This document shows positions 23,163 to 36,250 of a stretch of DNA of 64,000 nt, one piece after another (position 1 is the stretch's first letter; each line of letters begins with the position of its first letter). The position numbers and the translations under genes were made by a program. Below the pieces are notes generated by a model. That model had not been told where the DNA came from. It saw nothing but the letters and a program-made list of their open reading frames with translations, and searched no databases. This stretch comes from Metellina segmentata (Eukaryota; Arthropoda; Arachnida; Araneae; Tetragnathidae): the NCBI GenBank assembly GCA_947359465.1, contig OX375874.1:88961672-89025671 (forward strand), in the 5' to 3' direction.

Positions 23163-24016
23163 ACCCGGGGAACAGCTACACTCTACGTTTATAAGTGGTG
23201 GCAACGGCCTTGGCGATTTTTTTGGCGCACTTCTAAAGTTGCCAAGGAAATAATTATTTCAAAAATCTTTTTCTTTCAAAAACATTTTTCTTTTTACAAC
23301 GGAAAATGAAAACTTGAAAACACATTTGAAAACGTTTTAAAAAAATATATATATTTTTTAAATTAACAAAAATTAAATACATTACAAAACACAATTTTTG
23401 TTCCAACAGAACTAAATTTCGAATATTGGGTAAGAATATATATATTTACCCTGAAACTTATCAATTACACTAAATACAGTGGGCATGTTGAAAAAGAAAA
23501 AGATTTATAAAAGAAAAAAAAAAAGCGAGAAATAATAATACAACCTGATAACGTCAGAACGCTTGCGTAAAAAAATAATTAATACAAAAATGGCAAAAAA
23601 AAAAAAAAAAAAAAAAAAAAACTCGTAATCCTTTCGTGAAAACTAATGTAATAAAATAAAAATTCCACAACTGTCGAAGTACAAATAAATGGACCAATGG
23701 TATCACAGAAAAAGATTTAAAAGGACCAGTGCAATCAAAGAATATTTTAAAATCAAAATAACCAATGGGAGCAAAGAGAAAATTTCAAACGAACCAATGA
23801 AATCTAACGACTTTAACGGATTTTGAAAGAACTCACTAGAAAATTCAAAATGAAAATTGAAAGTTTCCATTTGCCGAGGTTTCCATGAAAACCACAACAA
23901 CCGTAACGACAGATGGGTTGCCTTAATTTATCGTAACTCGCTATTAGAAGTGCTCCCAAAATATCGCCAAGTTGTTGCCACCACTCATAAACGTAGAGTG
24001 TAGCTGTACCTAACCC
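23163..24016. mobile_element. Foldback MITE with ~65-bp inverted ends
   Basis: CAGCTACACTCTACGTTTAT at 23173 recurs inverted at the right end (24006 leftward). Similarity continues inward through AGTGGTGGCAAC, CTTGGCGAT and GCACTTCTAA. Outer CCCGGGGAA / CCGGGTTAGGTA may extend the ends. The interior has an A-run near 23598 and no coding. No clear target duplication. Confidence 0.75.
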
Positions 24017-24952
24017 GGTATGTGTCAAGCGAGAGCATTTGGGTAGCGAAAGTAAAATCCTCGTATTTCGTCTTGTCCGTTTGTACGTTCACTTGTTCAC
24101 ACTAGACATCCCTCTCATAGACGGCGATACGACAATAAAAAATAATTTGAATTTTGTAGTTTTGACTCTCAACGGTAATTTGGCGTAAATTGCAACAAAA
24201 AATTTTGATATCTAATGAAGTTGAATACTTTTAATGTTTGATATTTATATTTATCTTGTTTCGCGCTGTCCACGATATCGGAGAATTGAAAGAAGACTTC
24301 AACAGTTTACATACTTCCATAGTTTACAACAACTTTCATAGTTTAAAACGGATTAAATGCTATGGTAAATAGGACAAGTACAAGGAAATACCTGATAGGA
24401 GCATCTTCCCTTGTAGGCCCATTACCGCAATAAGGTGACCAATTTCAGCCTATGAATTCGAATAAAATCTTTTATGGGATACTATGTAGAACAAAAAGAC
24501 ACTGGAGAATCATCTCGACAGTTTCTCTTAAAATATTTTTTTGTAGATTTCTTAACAGAGTAATTTACGACATATTTCGATTTGCATAACATTTTTCTGG
24601 ATATCTGTTATTTTCGAGACCTTGTTTTAGTGAAAACACATCTTGACGAGAAATTTCATTTCTTGTATCGATAACTCAATGCCAAAAGAGGTTATATTTG
24701 TTCGTTGAATTTCTTTGTTTCGGATATTCAGAAATTACCTGATATCGGTTTTGCGTTTATTCCATACGCACTTTTAGTTTACCAACGAAGAAATATTCCA
24801 GATGAAAAATGTAGTCAATTTAATATTCTATCGTGACATTATATTGATTTGCATACAATGCATTATTTATTTTTAGTTAAATCTGCCATTCTCTTACGTC
24901 TTTTCCGAGTATTTACTAGCCTTCCTGTCAAAAAGCTAGAACGTGGATGTAA
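24017..24952. other. Intergenic, no gene seen
   Basis: No feature recognised. Confidence 0.35.
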
Positions 24953-25962
24953 ATGTATGACTCTTATGGCCGATTTGGTATCTTATCGTCTCATTTGGCA
25001 TGGACATGTGGACTAGTACCCACACGAATGTTCTGTAAAAATAACTCATTTGGCCGATTTGGTATCCTACGCCCGGTGCACACATCTGATTTTTCAACGT
25101 GCGGCGCCGCTGCGGCACCGAAACCCAACTATGCACACAAAACCGCGAAATGAAGCGTCTTACTCATTTTGCGCTATTTGCGATAAATAGTCTATCGAAG
25201 AAAACGTGTTCATTTTGCTTACTTGGTGTAAAAAAAGTATATTTTGAAACAAAATAGACGTTACTGGATACAACCATTTAGTAATTTTTCTTTATATACC
25301 ATTTGTTTATGAAAACAAGGAACTTCAGAACGGAGACACATGTGCGGCGACCGTGCGGCACCGTGGGGAACTGCGGTACAAATTGCACGCAAGTTGTACG
25401 TGCGTAGCCGTAGCGGGACTGGAGGCATGTGTGCACTACTCCATTGGATCTAAAGTATCTCAGACCGCACTTGCGTTGAGGCAGTGGCGCCGCACGTTGA
25501 AAAACCGGATGTGGAACCTCATTTGGCACCAACATGTCGACTAGTAGTCACGTGAATGTTCTGTAAAAATATGACTTCATTGTACGATTTGGTATCTTAT
25601 CGTCTGATTTGGTACCAACATGTCGACTAGTAATCACGTGAATGTTCTGTAAAAATATGACTGCATTGTCCGATTTGGTATCTTATCGTCTGATTTGCTA
25701 CCAACATGCCGACTAGTAATCATGTGAATGTTCTGTAAAAATATGACTTCATTGTCCGATTTGGTATCTTATCGTCTGATTTGGTACCAACATGCCGACT
25801 AGTAATCACGCGAATGTTCTGTAAAAATATGACTTCATTGGCCGATTTGGTATCTTATCGTCTGATTTGGTACCAACATGTCGACTAGTAATCACGTGAA
25901 TGTTCATTAAAAATATGACTGCATTGGCTGATTTGGTATCTTATCGTCTCATTTCTCATTGT
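24953..25962 (+). repeat. 87-bp tandem repeat, interrupted by a MITE
   Basis: The unit contains CGACTAGTAATCACGTGAAT, GTTCTGTAAAAATATGACT and GATTTGGTATCTTATCGTCT. AACATGTCGACTAGT-type starts recur at about 25530, 25617, 25704, 25790 and 25877. More diverged units lie at 24953-25070, left of a Harbinger-like MITE at 25071-25510. No coding was seen. Confidence 0.85.
25071..25510. mobile_element. Harbinger-like MITE, copy 1
   Basis: The left end GCCCGGTGCACACATCTG and right part GTTGAAAAACCGGATGTG are inverted relatives. The body matches 40877-41314 almost throughout (GTGTAAAAAAAGTATA, ATAGACGTTACTGGATACAA, GGCATGTGTGCACT). The extreme right end is lost or mutated where it joins the tandem repeat. 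Confidence 0.75.
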
Positions 25963-25978
25963 CAGGGTAGGTGTGAAT

Positions 25979-27308
25979 TAGGGATGCGACATCTACAGTA
26001 AAACATCCATGTTTTAAACATCGTTGTTCAAAATTAAAATATCGACGTAGATAATAATACATCGCCCCAAAACCATCGATGTTTTTAAACATCTCAGCGT
26101 ATTAAACTTTCCCCCTCATTTCTTATAAACTGGTTTAGCAACCTCAAACATTAATGTTCGCAAGAGGGGGAGGGGGGGGGAAGGGAGAGATTTCATTTGT
26201 CATTTTTTTGCCGTGTTTATTCATTAAAAGTAAAACGTTTTTAACTGTCAAAAGAAAGTAAAAAAAAATTAATAAGAACAATTAACAAATCTTTTATTTT
26301 CAAATTATTAAAGGGCTCCGCCCCCTGTTCGCTATCGCTCGTCAATCCCCGATGGTTGCTACGCAATCATATATAGTTCGCTTCACAAACTATACTTTTC
26401 AACAACGAGGGGGAGTTTATTGATTCACAATCCATCCCCATTTGGATCGCTGCTGGATTGATCCCGGACCTCTAGTACGACGTTAATTGAAGGTTCCCTT
26501 CCCATTGCGATATTTATCGCATGCGCCCGAGTAACGAAAAATTACCTATTTTTTTGCAAGATTAGCGAATTCGTATATAAGCTGACACCAGTGCTTTAGC
26601 TTTAGAAAACGTTCCAAAAATTCACGGCTTATACACGGAAATATAGTGTAAATAAAAACAAAATGTTTAAAAAAATTTCAAGAACAAAACATCTCATTTC
26701 CACATAAAAAAGGAAATATTTTAGCACAACATATTGTTAAAATTCAGAGGAAATCTCATTATAATTTTAAATGTTTTTGCTGATCCGTGTTGTTTGTTGC
26801 AATAGTACTTTTTAATTTTTCCATATTCGACTGTTGCTATAGAAACGGCGACCGAATTTGCCGGTTCTTCTGAAAACATTGCAAACTTTCTAGCGCGTAC
26901 TTTAACTAATTATTAATTTATTGTCAACTTATGGGGGAAAAACAAATCAAACTTATTTTTTATTTACTGTAAATAAAAAATATTGGGGCCTATACTACAC
27001 TACTATAGGCCACAATATATTTGTTATTTACAGTTTGTAAAAAAAGAAATTTGTTAACTTTCTCCACCTTAAGCCGACTTCTTTTTTCACCAGTTAGGGA
27101 AAAAACTCTTTCTGATGTGAATTTGTCGCCATCACTGATAAATACTAATTGCACGGTTATTTTTCTTAATTTTTACTATGGTGCTTTTTTTATTTAAAAA
27201 TAAAACATCGACAACGTAAAAACATCGATGTTAAACAAACATCGGCTCCAATAAATCGATGGTAAATACAGCGATGTTTATTTATAAAACATCGACGTCG
27301 CATCCCTA
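25979..27308. mobile_element. hAT-like non-autonomous element containing repeat B
   Basis: The left end TAGGGATGCGACATC and the reversed right end TAGGGATGCGACGTC share 12 perfect terminal bases. Subterminal copies of ACATCGATGTT occur on both sides. Repeat B lies inside at 26311-26905. The 8-bp duplication expected for hAT is not visible. Confidence 0.6.
26311..26905 (+). repeat. Dispersed repeat B, copy 2 (nested)
   Basis: The sequence matches 16012-16610 from AGGGCTCCGCCCCCTGTTCG to TCTAGCGCGTACT. It sits inside the hAT-like element, so it either inserted there or travels with it. Confidence 0.75.
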
Positions 27309-28000
27309 CTTTTCAGACCCTTCACGGTCAACAAAAGGTGGTGAAATGGCCAGCCTACTACTATCAGATGATGAATCAATCTTCGTTTTCTTTCGTCCCG
27401 TGGACCAGTCGGTTGACGAATGTTTGGTCTCAGCAGACGAAGTGTAGAGATCACGTGACTACTAGTTTTGGTCACATGATCCTGGCACATAAAAGATTTC
27501 CTTTGCTCACTACTTTAAGACTTCCTCTAGGATGTTTAAACGAATGCTATTTTAATATTTAACTGGTTAGCTAAACCTCAGTGGAATAAAATTTGTAGCC
27601 TCCCCGACCACCTTAGAGATAAAGCGATCGCGCTTTTCCAACTAGCTACTATTGTCTCGCCTAACATCTCCACTGCATTGGAATTCCTTCGGACCCTCAG
27701 TGCACGTCCTGTAACCTTCATGAAGATATAGACATGACCCACCTACTCAATTGTCCTGTTCTTAAATCTATTCGAGTTTTTAAGTGATATTAGTGGACGA
27801 GTGTATAGGTTAAATACTCTCTTCGTCTACACCTTTTAGCCTTGTTTTTCAATTTTTTTTGTCTGTTGTGTGTTCATTTAGGTGTTTCTTGCCACTTGTG
27901 CTTTGTGTTTAGTTGTGTTGGCTATTTACCAACACTATTAAAACCTTCCATTGCAAATAAAAAAAATCTTTTTACGTAGCCGACAATTTTGTAAAAGTTA
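27309..28000. other. Intergenic, no gene seen
   Basis: Short open frames only; no recognisable element. Confidence 0.35.
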
Positions 28001-28002
28001 TA

Positions 28003-28793
28003 CAGTCAGTATCGGTTGTAAGGTCAGCTCAGTGGTCAAGAAAAAAATTAGTCCATATAAGCGGGGTGACCATATATGCGGAACAATACTACACTATTTA
28101 ATTATGGCAGGATTATATTCACCTATCAGAATATAGTGCTCATAAACAAATAATTAAACTTTTAAGAACATTTTGAAAATTAATTCTATTAAACGGGTTC
28201 TCTGGAGCGACGAATCAAGGTTCATCCTTCGACCGTTCGGATGGCAGGGTCTGGCGTCTGCCTGTAGAACGCCTCCTGCCAGAATGCATTGTGCCCACAG
28301 TAAAGTTAGGCGGATGTGGAATTAAGGTCTGGGGGTGTTTCTTCTGGTATGGATTGGGACCTTGGTCCAAATTCATGGTAAACTCAACGCCAAGGCCTAT
28401 TGCACTACACTGTTAAGCGTTCCTTACTTTTCTTTCCCACTACACATTTTCACCTCTGAAACAAAGAATTCTGTCTGGCAAGATCCGATTAAAAAAGTCC
28501 GCATTCATCAACGTTGAATACCTTGGCAGATTCATATCTTTCGAGGACTTTTTTTCTTCTGGTCATTCCCTGTGTTGCTTCCACGCCTCAAGAAATGTTA
28601 CAACAATTACTATTCTTCAACAAAAAAAAACAGATAACCTCATTGAAAAGATTAAAAAACGACCATACAACCGATAACCAGGGAAATAAAATGACTACAT
28701 AACATATGTTCCCTTTTAAGTTAGAAGTGACTTTAAAACTGACCATATAAGCGGGAGGACCTTATAACAGGACCATATAGCCGGTACTGACTG
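28003..28793. mobile_element. Tc1/pogo-type deletion derivative
   Basis: The left end CAGTCAGTATCGGTTGTAAG and the reversed right end CAGTCAGTACCGGCTATATG match, with TA on both sides (28001-28002, 28794-28795). Motifs of the form GACCATATAAGCGG repeat near both ends. The 791-bp interior retains only a fragment of a Tc1-type transposase. Confidence 0.8.
28187..28400 (+). pseudogene. Tc1 transposase fragment
   Basis: LWSDESRF near 28200, DGRVW, then CIVPTVKFGGCGIKVWGCFF and LVQIHGKLNAKAYC match the first-aspartate and central blocks of Tc1 transposases. A frame change lies between the first two blocks. The second aspartate and the glutamate are absent. Confidence 0.75.
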
Positions 28794-28795
28794 TA

Positions 28796-29047
28796 TTTAT
28801 AATGTACCCCCTACGGTATTTAAAATTCTTAATGAGCACCCACGCGTTCTGTTACTGTTAACTGTTAATGTCTGAATGTTAACTATTTTTGACTGCATCT
28901 ATTCTGAATGGGGATCTTGAGGAAGTCCATTTGTACAAAAGGGGTTAGTCGCGTCAGAGGATTGCTACACGCAAAATCTTGCATGGCAACAGCCATAGGA
29001 GATTATTTGTTTCGCCAACTAGTAATCACTGCTATCACTTCAGGCAA
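28796..29047. other. Intergenic, no gene seen
   Basis: No feature recognised. Confidence 0.3.
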
Positions 29048-29056
29048 CGAACTGTA

Positions 29057-29416
29057 GAGCCGCGGTAGCTCAGTCAGTAGAGCGTCGGGCTCGCATCAGA
29101 AGGGTTGTGGGTTCTGTCGGCGGCGGAGCCTGAAATTCTGATGGTTGCGAGATGCTAATGGTAGCTGGGGCACGTTAAATAGGTCGTGGTCACAAAGTCC
29201 CCCATGTTCCCATACCAAATCAATACCTCTGGGGGTACCTGATCAGGGGGTTATCGGCCTCTGATTGGGATCTAGATTACGATATGTGTGAGTGAATGGA
29301 TGTGTGAAAAGGACCTTCCTGTAAAACGGATGTGTCATGTATGAAGAAGTCCAACCCTCCGGGGCAATGGCACCCCCAATTGGGCCATATATGGCCAGCA
29401 CGACAACAACAACAAC
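29057..29416 (+). mobile_element. SINE family C, tRNA head and CAA tail
   Basis: The 5' end GCCGCGGTAGCTCAGTCAGT, then AGAGCGTCGGGCTCGCATC, and GGTTGTGGGTTC form a tRNA-like head with A and B boxes of an RNA polymerase III promoter. About 280 bp of unrelated body follows, ending in GACAACAACAACAAC. The flanks CGAACTGTA (29048-29056) and CGAACTATA (29417-29425) agree at 8 of 9 bases, a probable target duplication. It is complete in structure. Confidence 0.88.
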
Positions 29417-29425
29417 CGAACTATA

Positions 29426-32400
29426 ACATCGGAGTCAGAATCCGTTCTAAAGAGGCCAATCACGGGAATGCATTGTTTACGTTTAACCTACCAATTTAAC
29501 GATTCGTTTAGAACCCCGTATTTCAAATGCAAACCCCTTGAAACCGGACTATAATATATCTTACGAGACTGACGTACTCATGTGTATTCCGCAGAAGAAT
29601 GGAAACATGGCATTGATATCAAATAGCTTGAGATAGACGAAATGTTGTATTTGGTTCGACACAGGGTTATGAATCGATCTATCGAAACAATGTTTTTTTG
29701 GCAGTGCAGTTGGTAATTTTAATTTTGAACGTATTCAAGACATTTGGAGTCAAGGATAGAATATCGATGGGGTACGAGAGAAAAATTACGTCAGTAAATC
29801 GCCGGACAAGAAGTTGGGCAAACTTCTATTCGAGAAAGTGTTTTGTTGGATTCTAGTGCCGCCATCTATATTCTTTTCTCAATTATGAAAATTTTCGGAA
29901 TAATTAGAAATTGAAATAAAGCTCAATTCCGAAGGAAATACCTACTGGCTACTAGAATGCAGTGATTTTATATTTTTCAATGGACTCTTGGCAATGCTTT
30001 TAGCACACAAACGGCATTTAGACTTTCTCAAACTATATCCGATGCAAACATTGTTTTACATACTTCGAGAGATACACATACACATGTCTGATGCTGGATC
30101 ATACGCGGCCTCGTTACAAATAACTAAACATTTTAAATGTGCTCTCAAAAGCACATATTTTCAAATTTCGGAAAACAAACTATTTTTTCAGATTCAGATT
30201 TCCCTTACCTAAGCCTGCGATAGACACATAACAAAAATAGACAAGGAGCTTGTCCTCACTAAAATTGTCAATGCTAACTATTAGAGAAACACTACGAATC
30301 ACCGGTCATAGAATGTTCTCTATTGCAGAGCGAATAATTTAATTTTAAAATATTCTGAAGACAACGATACCTATTGATCGAGGATTCGATTCATTTTGTC
30401 CAGTTAGCATTCAGATGTTGGCCACGTTTTCTTTTGTTCGTTATTTGTATTCATTTCACTCAATTTTCGTAAAATGACCTTCAACTATCATTCCTACAAA
30501 TTTGCATAAAAGTAAGAAAAAGTTTTGATTTTTTTGCAAATTGTTGGGTTAATACGGTTACAACAGTGGTTCTCAGTTTCAGGTTACTGCAGTGCATACA
30601 GCATATTTCTCACTTGTCTTTGCAATGGCGGATTTAAGCGGCCGCATAGGACCCCGGACCAAAGAGCCCGAAAGGGTCCCCGAGGTCTTAAAATGAATAC
30701 GAGGACTGGAAAGAAAACGAGGACACCATAAAACCACACCTGACATCCATCAAGTCGCCAAAGAAATGACTTGCACATTTCCAAATGTTGAAATATCATT
30801 GAAATTTTTTAAACAATTCCCTTATCTAATGCGTCAGGAGAGAGATAGTTTTCTGTTTAAAAACGTGTAAAAAATATTTAAGGAGTACTGTGGGATAAGA
30901 AAAGTGAATTAATATAGTCATTCTGTATATAGAGGAAGAAATTTAAAACCGAATGACAGTCAAAATAATTGACAAATTTGTAAAAAATAAAGCAAAACGG
31001 AGAAATTCATGTAAAAAATAAGTTTTTTAATAAATTTATTTAATGTGTTATGGTATGAAATTTTTTATATATTTTCTTTTTTGTAAAAACTTAGAGTTTT
31101 CTTGAAACATTTTTTTTCTAACTGGAGTTTGAGTGCCCCAAAAATTTTACCGCTTGGGGGCCCTAGTTGACTTGATCCGCTACTGCATCTTTGTGAGTGA
31201 AACCAGTTCTTTGTAGAAGGGAAATAGCATTTTCCTGTTCCACTCTCGATGCCGTCCTGGTTTCTTTCCTTATGAATGGATGCGTTGTACTATATTTCAA
31301 ACGGCGAACGTCTTTCAGCGCCTTCCACACGAGTTTCCCCCTCCTTTCGCCACCAAGTATTCATATCTCTCAACAGATGGCGCTGCAGCCCCATAAATCT
31401 CCCCGCATTCTCACACTAGTTTGATTCCGAAAACCAGGCAATCAGATCACGACACGACAAATCATCGGCCGCTGCGAAGACATGGCAAGAATTTCTCCCT
31501 GGTCCGCATGACGTGGTTATTTAGTGCGGTACGGGGGCCACAATGGTAGAGGCAGGATTTATGGTGACCATTACGCCGCCGGTGACGCCGAGATGCACAT
31601 AAAGACATTAATTCGCAGACCGAAAGAAAGGAGCCTCGACTGCGTTTCTTTCTTCCACCGTGCACCACTTTCTTAATAGAAAAGGAATAAAATTAGTCTC
31701 GTGTCAAAATGGATTCCCTTTTTCCTGATGGAAAGTTATTGCAGCTTTCCTGTTGAGCCAATCCATAGACGACTCTGGAATTGTGAAATTTCTGTGTAAA
31801 AAATGGCATCTCAACTCGTAAACACACTCTTATTTTTATTAATGTTTTTGTTCCACGAGGACATGTCTGTAGCGGAAGGCTTTTCCATTACGTTCTTTAA
31901 TTTTTCTTCCTCCGAACGTCAATTTGCGGCTGCGAGAATCGAGTTAAGAACAGATGCGCATCTTTAATATTTTACAGAATGGGATCTGACAGTACCAAAT
32001 GGGACAAAAAAATGCGATGGTACAGTCTGGGGTTTCTTTTCTATGCTGTTGGTGTTTCTATAGACTGGCATAACAAATAAATGTTATAAAAGTTTCCCTA
32101 AACCTTCCATTTGAGACGAAACCTTTTCAGAGTTGAAATGAATTTTTGTTCGAAACAGGAATCTTTTCCCAGTGAATGCTCTATCTTTTTGTTCAAAGGG
32201 TAATTAAGTTAATGCAAAACAATTCCAGTATTATTTTGACAACTACAACTACGGTCTCCGTTTCGTCTCGCTAACCCCCAAAGACAGCTAAGCGATCTTC
32301 ATTGATTCGCTGAGAAAACCATACTCGCTTTGCTTATTAAAAGGTTGCATTAAATCCCTGCATCAAAACCTAGACATTTATTTTTCTAAACGAACAGTCA

Positions 32401-32604
32401 GTTTAATTTGTGGGAAAAACCTTATCAGTCAATAGTTGTCATTCCTGACAACCTGTCAATAGCTTTTCATCTCATCGGTCATTTAAAAATGATGTCCGTA
32501 GAGCGCTCGATTCATTTTTTTTGGAATAAAACACAAGAGCTTCTAAGGCCAGGGCTTGGAAATTTAAAATTAGATGGTAACAAGTTGTAAATAATAACAT
32601 TAAA
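29426..32604. other. Long intergenic stretch without a supported gene
   Basis: 3.2 kb. GGCGGATTTAAG near 30626 and the inverted CTTGATCCGCTACTG near 31175 may be ends of a 0.57-kb DNA element, but the match is short. No coding region is supported. Confidence 0.35.
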
Positions 32605-32606
32605 TA

Positions 32607-33715
32607 CAGGGTGTTACGAAAATATTTGACCAAATTGTAAAGGATGGCAGAGGAGCCCAAAATAAAATTTTGTATCAAAGTATGTGCGAGTCCGAAAGTG
32701 CCGCATTTAGATGGTAGAGGGCGCTGTTTGAGTAAGTCGACAGCATCGTTTTTTTTGTGGTGTAAGGCGTCATTCTCCACTCGGATTTTCAACGATAAGC
32801 TTCGAATTCGAGTAGATATGCATGCTCTATTTCCTACATATGTCGGGTTTGCCTCAGGAATATCTAACAGGACTAATAACCGTCTTTCCAAGTTTCTACC
32901 AGCTGTTTTTGAAATATAAACTATTTAGTGCGCAATGTGGCAAAGTGGAATTCCAGGAAAGTCGAGGAATGGGCATACAGCATTTCGATATAATGGAACA
33001 GATGGAGAATTTACCAACGCAACGGAGATAATTACCAGAAAACTTGAAATGCACGTGGGAAGACCACTGGCAATGGTTTCCCGTATCTTTTAGTTGCACA
33101 CAAGTTCCCATTGATTCCATCTTGATGATGGAATAAGGCCCTGTATCAAGACCCTACCAGGAAAAGTCTCCATAATTTTGGGACACGCTCCATAGTAAAA
33201 TTCAAACGTATCGATACTAACCTTCGTAAAATTTCCATCAGAGTTGAGTACAGGAAAACTATGAAGAAATTCCGGGAAGGTTACCTAACTCAGATTTGCC
33301 TCGCGATTAAGTATCAGTCGTTGATGGCAATGGTGGCAAAATATGCCCAGGAAACTCGACACATACGAGGCGACTCACAACAGCAAATAAAATACGTGTA
33401 GAAACTCAGAAAGCAACCAAAAGAATTTGCAATATTGTAACATACATGCTTAGAATGCATCTAAGTGGGTATCTACCTGTATTCTTGAGTACTATTGCTG
33501 ACTCTGATTCGGGACAATTATTTTTGGTTGCACCCAGAGAACATTCTCCTCACACTTGTCACTGACGAGAGCATTGAAACCTGAAATTTAAGGTTGGACG
33601 CAGCTAACTGTAGAAATGGTAGCAGTAGGATAAAATGAATATTGCAGACTGGATAGAAATACGATTATACGAATAGATATGTAAAAATACTATTCATACT
33701 CCCTGTACATAATCA
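32607..33715. mobile_element. Probable mariner-type element, non-coding
   Basis: The left end ACAGGGTGTTACG and the reversed right end ACAGGGAGTATG match over the first bases, and TA lies on both sides (32605-32606, 33716-33717). The 1.1-kb length fits, but I could not find transposase motifs in any frame. Confidence 0.5.
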
Positions 33716-33717
33716 CT

Positions 33718-34424
33718 TATGATGTTTCAATCAAAAATTCATAGCTACTTCAAATCTTTCTTGATCTATTTTGCCTGAACATGCATAAGGTAGTTAGGTT
33801 TCGCAAATAAAAATTTAATTTCATTCGCAGAAAAATAAACTTTCCTACGTTTTTAAAATTCTAAAATTTTCTAAACAATTTATTTTATTTGCAGAGGAAA
33901 AATTCTAAGCATCACAAATTTTATAAGAACTTCAAGATGAAAACTCTCAAACATTCCATCATAGTAGTCACGAACAATTGAAATTCAATTTACTAAAATT
34001 TTCCTAACTCGAGACTAGAATAATCTATGTGTTCTAAAACCTCGTTTCATGAAATATCATATACACTTGAGCTCAAAATGGAAGCCTAAATTCAATAACA
34101 AAATTGAGTTTTCTCTTTATGTTTTTAGAATTTATCTGTTTATATAGTTTATGTCTGGTATTGTCAGCTGAGATGAGGATAAAACACACGTAAACTGAAA
34201 TGTTATCTATTCAAAAAGTCTAAAAATGTTTTCATTAAATTACATTCTTTACTAGCCTAACATCATATGCATGTTAATAACCTTTAATCCTAGTCAAATT
34301 TTCTTCAGAAAAATAAGGAGGGAAATTTTTTAAGAAAATTAAACCTACTTATATTAAAGGGATATAGTTCTAAGTATGTAAAAATTTAATATAAAATGTA
34401 CTATAACGAATATATTTAAGAACT
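33718..34424. other. Intergenic, no gene seen
   Basis: AT-rich; no feature recognised. Confidence 0.35.
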
Positions 34425-36027
34425 AGCAAAATACCCGACCTTACTCGGTTTGAATTGGTTTACTCTAGATTGAAGAGATATCAAAATATATAATGACTTA
34501 CGTTTTTTGTAGAATAAAAATTTATTTTAACATCTTTCGCCATCTTTATATTTTCTACAACTTACTTTGGACACAAATCCTACACATGCATATCCATTCA
34601 TGTAATACATTTCACATACATCGCACCCTCGCTGTATGACAAAGCTACGAAATGACGAAAGGTGATACTAAGGTTACTACTATAAAAGACGATTTATAGG
34701 AAGATTTGGAATTCCCTTTCTTAAGTTCTTTTCATGTTCAACTCAATTAATTAAAATTACGATTTACGGCGAGTGCTCTCGCACTCATAGTCAACAAAAC
34801 AATATTTTTTTACTTGTGGCACTCTTGCCTCCGGTATGCGACATTGTGAAAATTTGCAATCTTCTCCTGTCATTATTACAACGAATTTTTTAATGTTGGA
34901 AAAAGTTCTAGTTTGGATTTTTAAACATTATTATTCTTTCAATAACGGCATTATACTTTAAATAACGGCATTATTCTTTAAATAACGGCATTATTCTTTA
35001 AATAACGGCATTATTCTTTCAATAATGGCATAACTACACTTAAAATTTACTGAAAATTTATACTGACTTACCTAACATTTTTAAGTCTAATACTTTGTGG
35101 TGCTGTTGCGTGTGATGAGAAGGAAAACACATTTATTAAAATAATAAATATTTAAAACAGGAAACAGCGAAGTAAAACAAAATAAAAGATGTCGCAAAAA
35201 ATTGTTCTAAAGATATTAATTTGTGATTCAATTTTATCTCTTGATCTCGCACAGTTGCCACAACTTACAACTAAAAGTGTACAAAATTTAGAAATGTGAA
35301 ATTAATTCAGAGCGAAAGAACCAGAAAAAATATCACTGCTCGCGCGATCTTGTTCATTCTCGTTTCATTGAAAAATATCGTCTGTCCCAAATATTCGGAA
35401 ATCGTTTTCATTGCGCAAAGAATAAAAATAAGACTCGAAATAAATGATGTATCAGAGATGAAATTCCATAAAAAAAAATTTTGTGAAGAATAATTTATTT
35501 TTTCAGCAGTACTGGTAAAGCAATCGAAGTAATCGTAATATTCAATAGACATTCCAATTTTTCCAAAACTACCAAATTATGGTTGATTTAAGTATACTTA
35601 CTCAGGTGTTTTAGCATGAAACTCAACTAAATATAACAATAAAGAAATGTTTAATATTGCATTCACTAAACTAATAGATAATGTATAAAATAAAATACAA
35701 TGCAATCAAATATCTGGAATATAATTCATGTGATGTCTAGACAAACACACAAACACAAAATCGAGCATAGAACAGAAAGACGGACAGACAGACTTTCGCA
35801 ACCAATGCCACTCACTAAATGAAGATAAGTACACACTGTATGCAAATTTTCAAGAAAATATCTTAAACCGCGTGGACGTGTATAGGGCACAACATACAGA
35901 CAGACAGACACCAAACGAGAAAAAGGCGGATTCGTCATCAGAAGGGTCCAAAACGGATAGAAAACTTGAAATGAGTCGAAAATATTGAATGTACAAACAA
36001 ACACTCCATTCTTATTTATATAGATTT
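34425..36027 (+). repeat. Dispersed repeat D, long copy
   Basis: It starts AGCAAAATACCCGACCTTAC. Its first ~440 bp match 53935-54385 in the same orientation (CACATGCATATCCATTCATG, GGTGATACTAAGGTTACTAC, TGTGGCACTCTTGC). A TATTTATATAGAT motif near 36015-36027 may be the other end. Internal features are a 20-bp tandem repeat and short GACA repeats near 35900. The element class is unknown, and the right boundary is a guess. Confidence 0.5.
34934..35033 (+). repeat. 20-bp tandem repeat, five units
   Basis: Units of the form CTTTAAATAACGGCATTATT, about 100 bp in all, with single-base differences. Confidence 0.9.
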
Positions 36028-36250
36028 GTTTGGTGTCTTTAAATCTAAGCATATATTTCGCAAAGAAGGTAAATTAGTAGTTGGCTGTCGATTGTAATAA
36101 TTATTTTTTCACAATACATTTGTCCTTCAAAAGAATGTAATGTATTGTCTAATTTAACGATCATGGATTAAGGAATGAACTCAGGAAGCAGATCTGGGTT
36201 TGAAAAATCTGAGATTCAAATTCTGACTGCATAGGTAAATAGAAATTTCA

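Noticed and set aside
30622..31187. DNA element with GGCGGATTTAAG ends
   Set aside because: The inverted match is short and no target duplication is visible; mentioned only in the intergenic entry.
32472..32891. 139-codon minus-strand frame at the mariner-type element's left end
   Set aside because: Crosses the element boundary at 32607 and shows no transposase motif.
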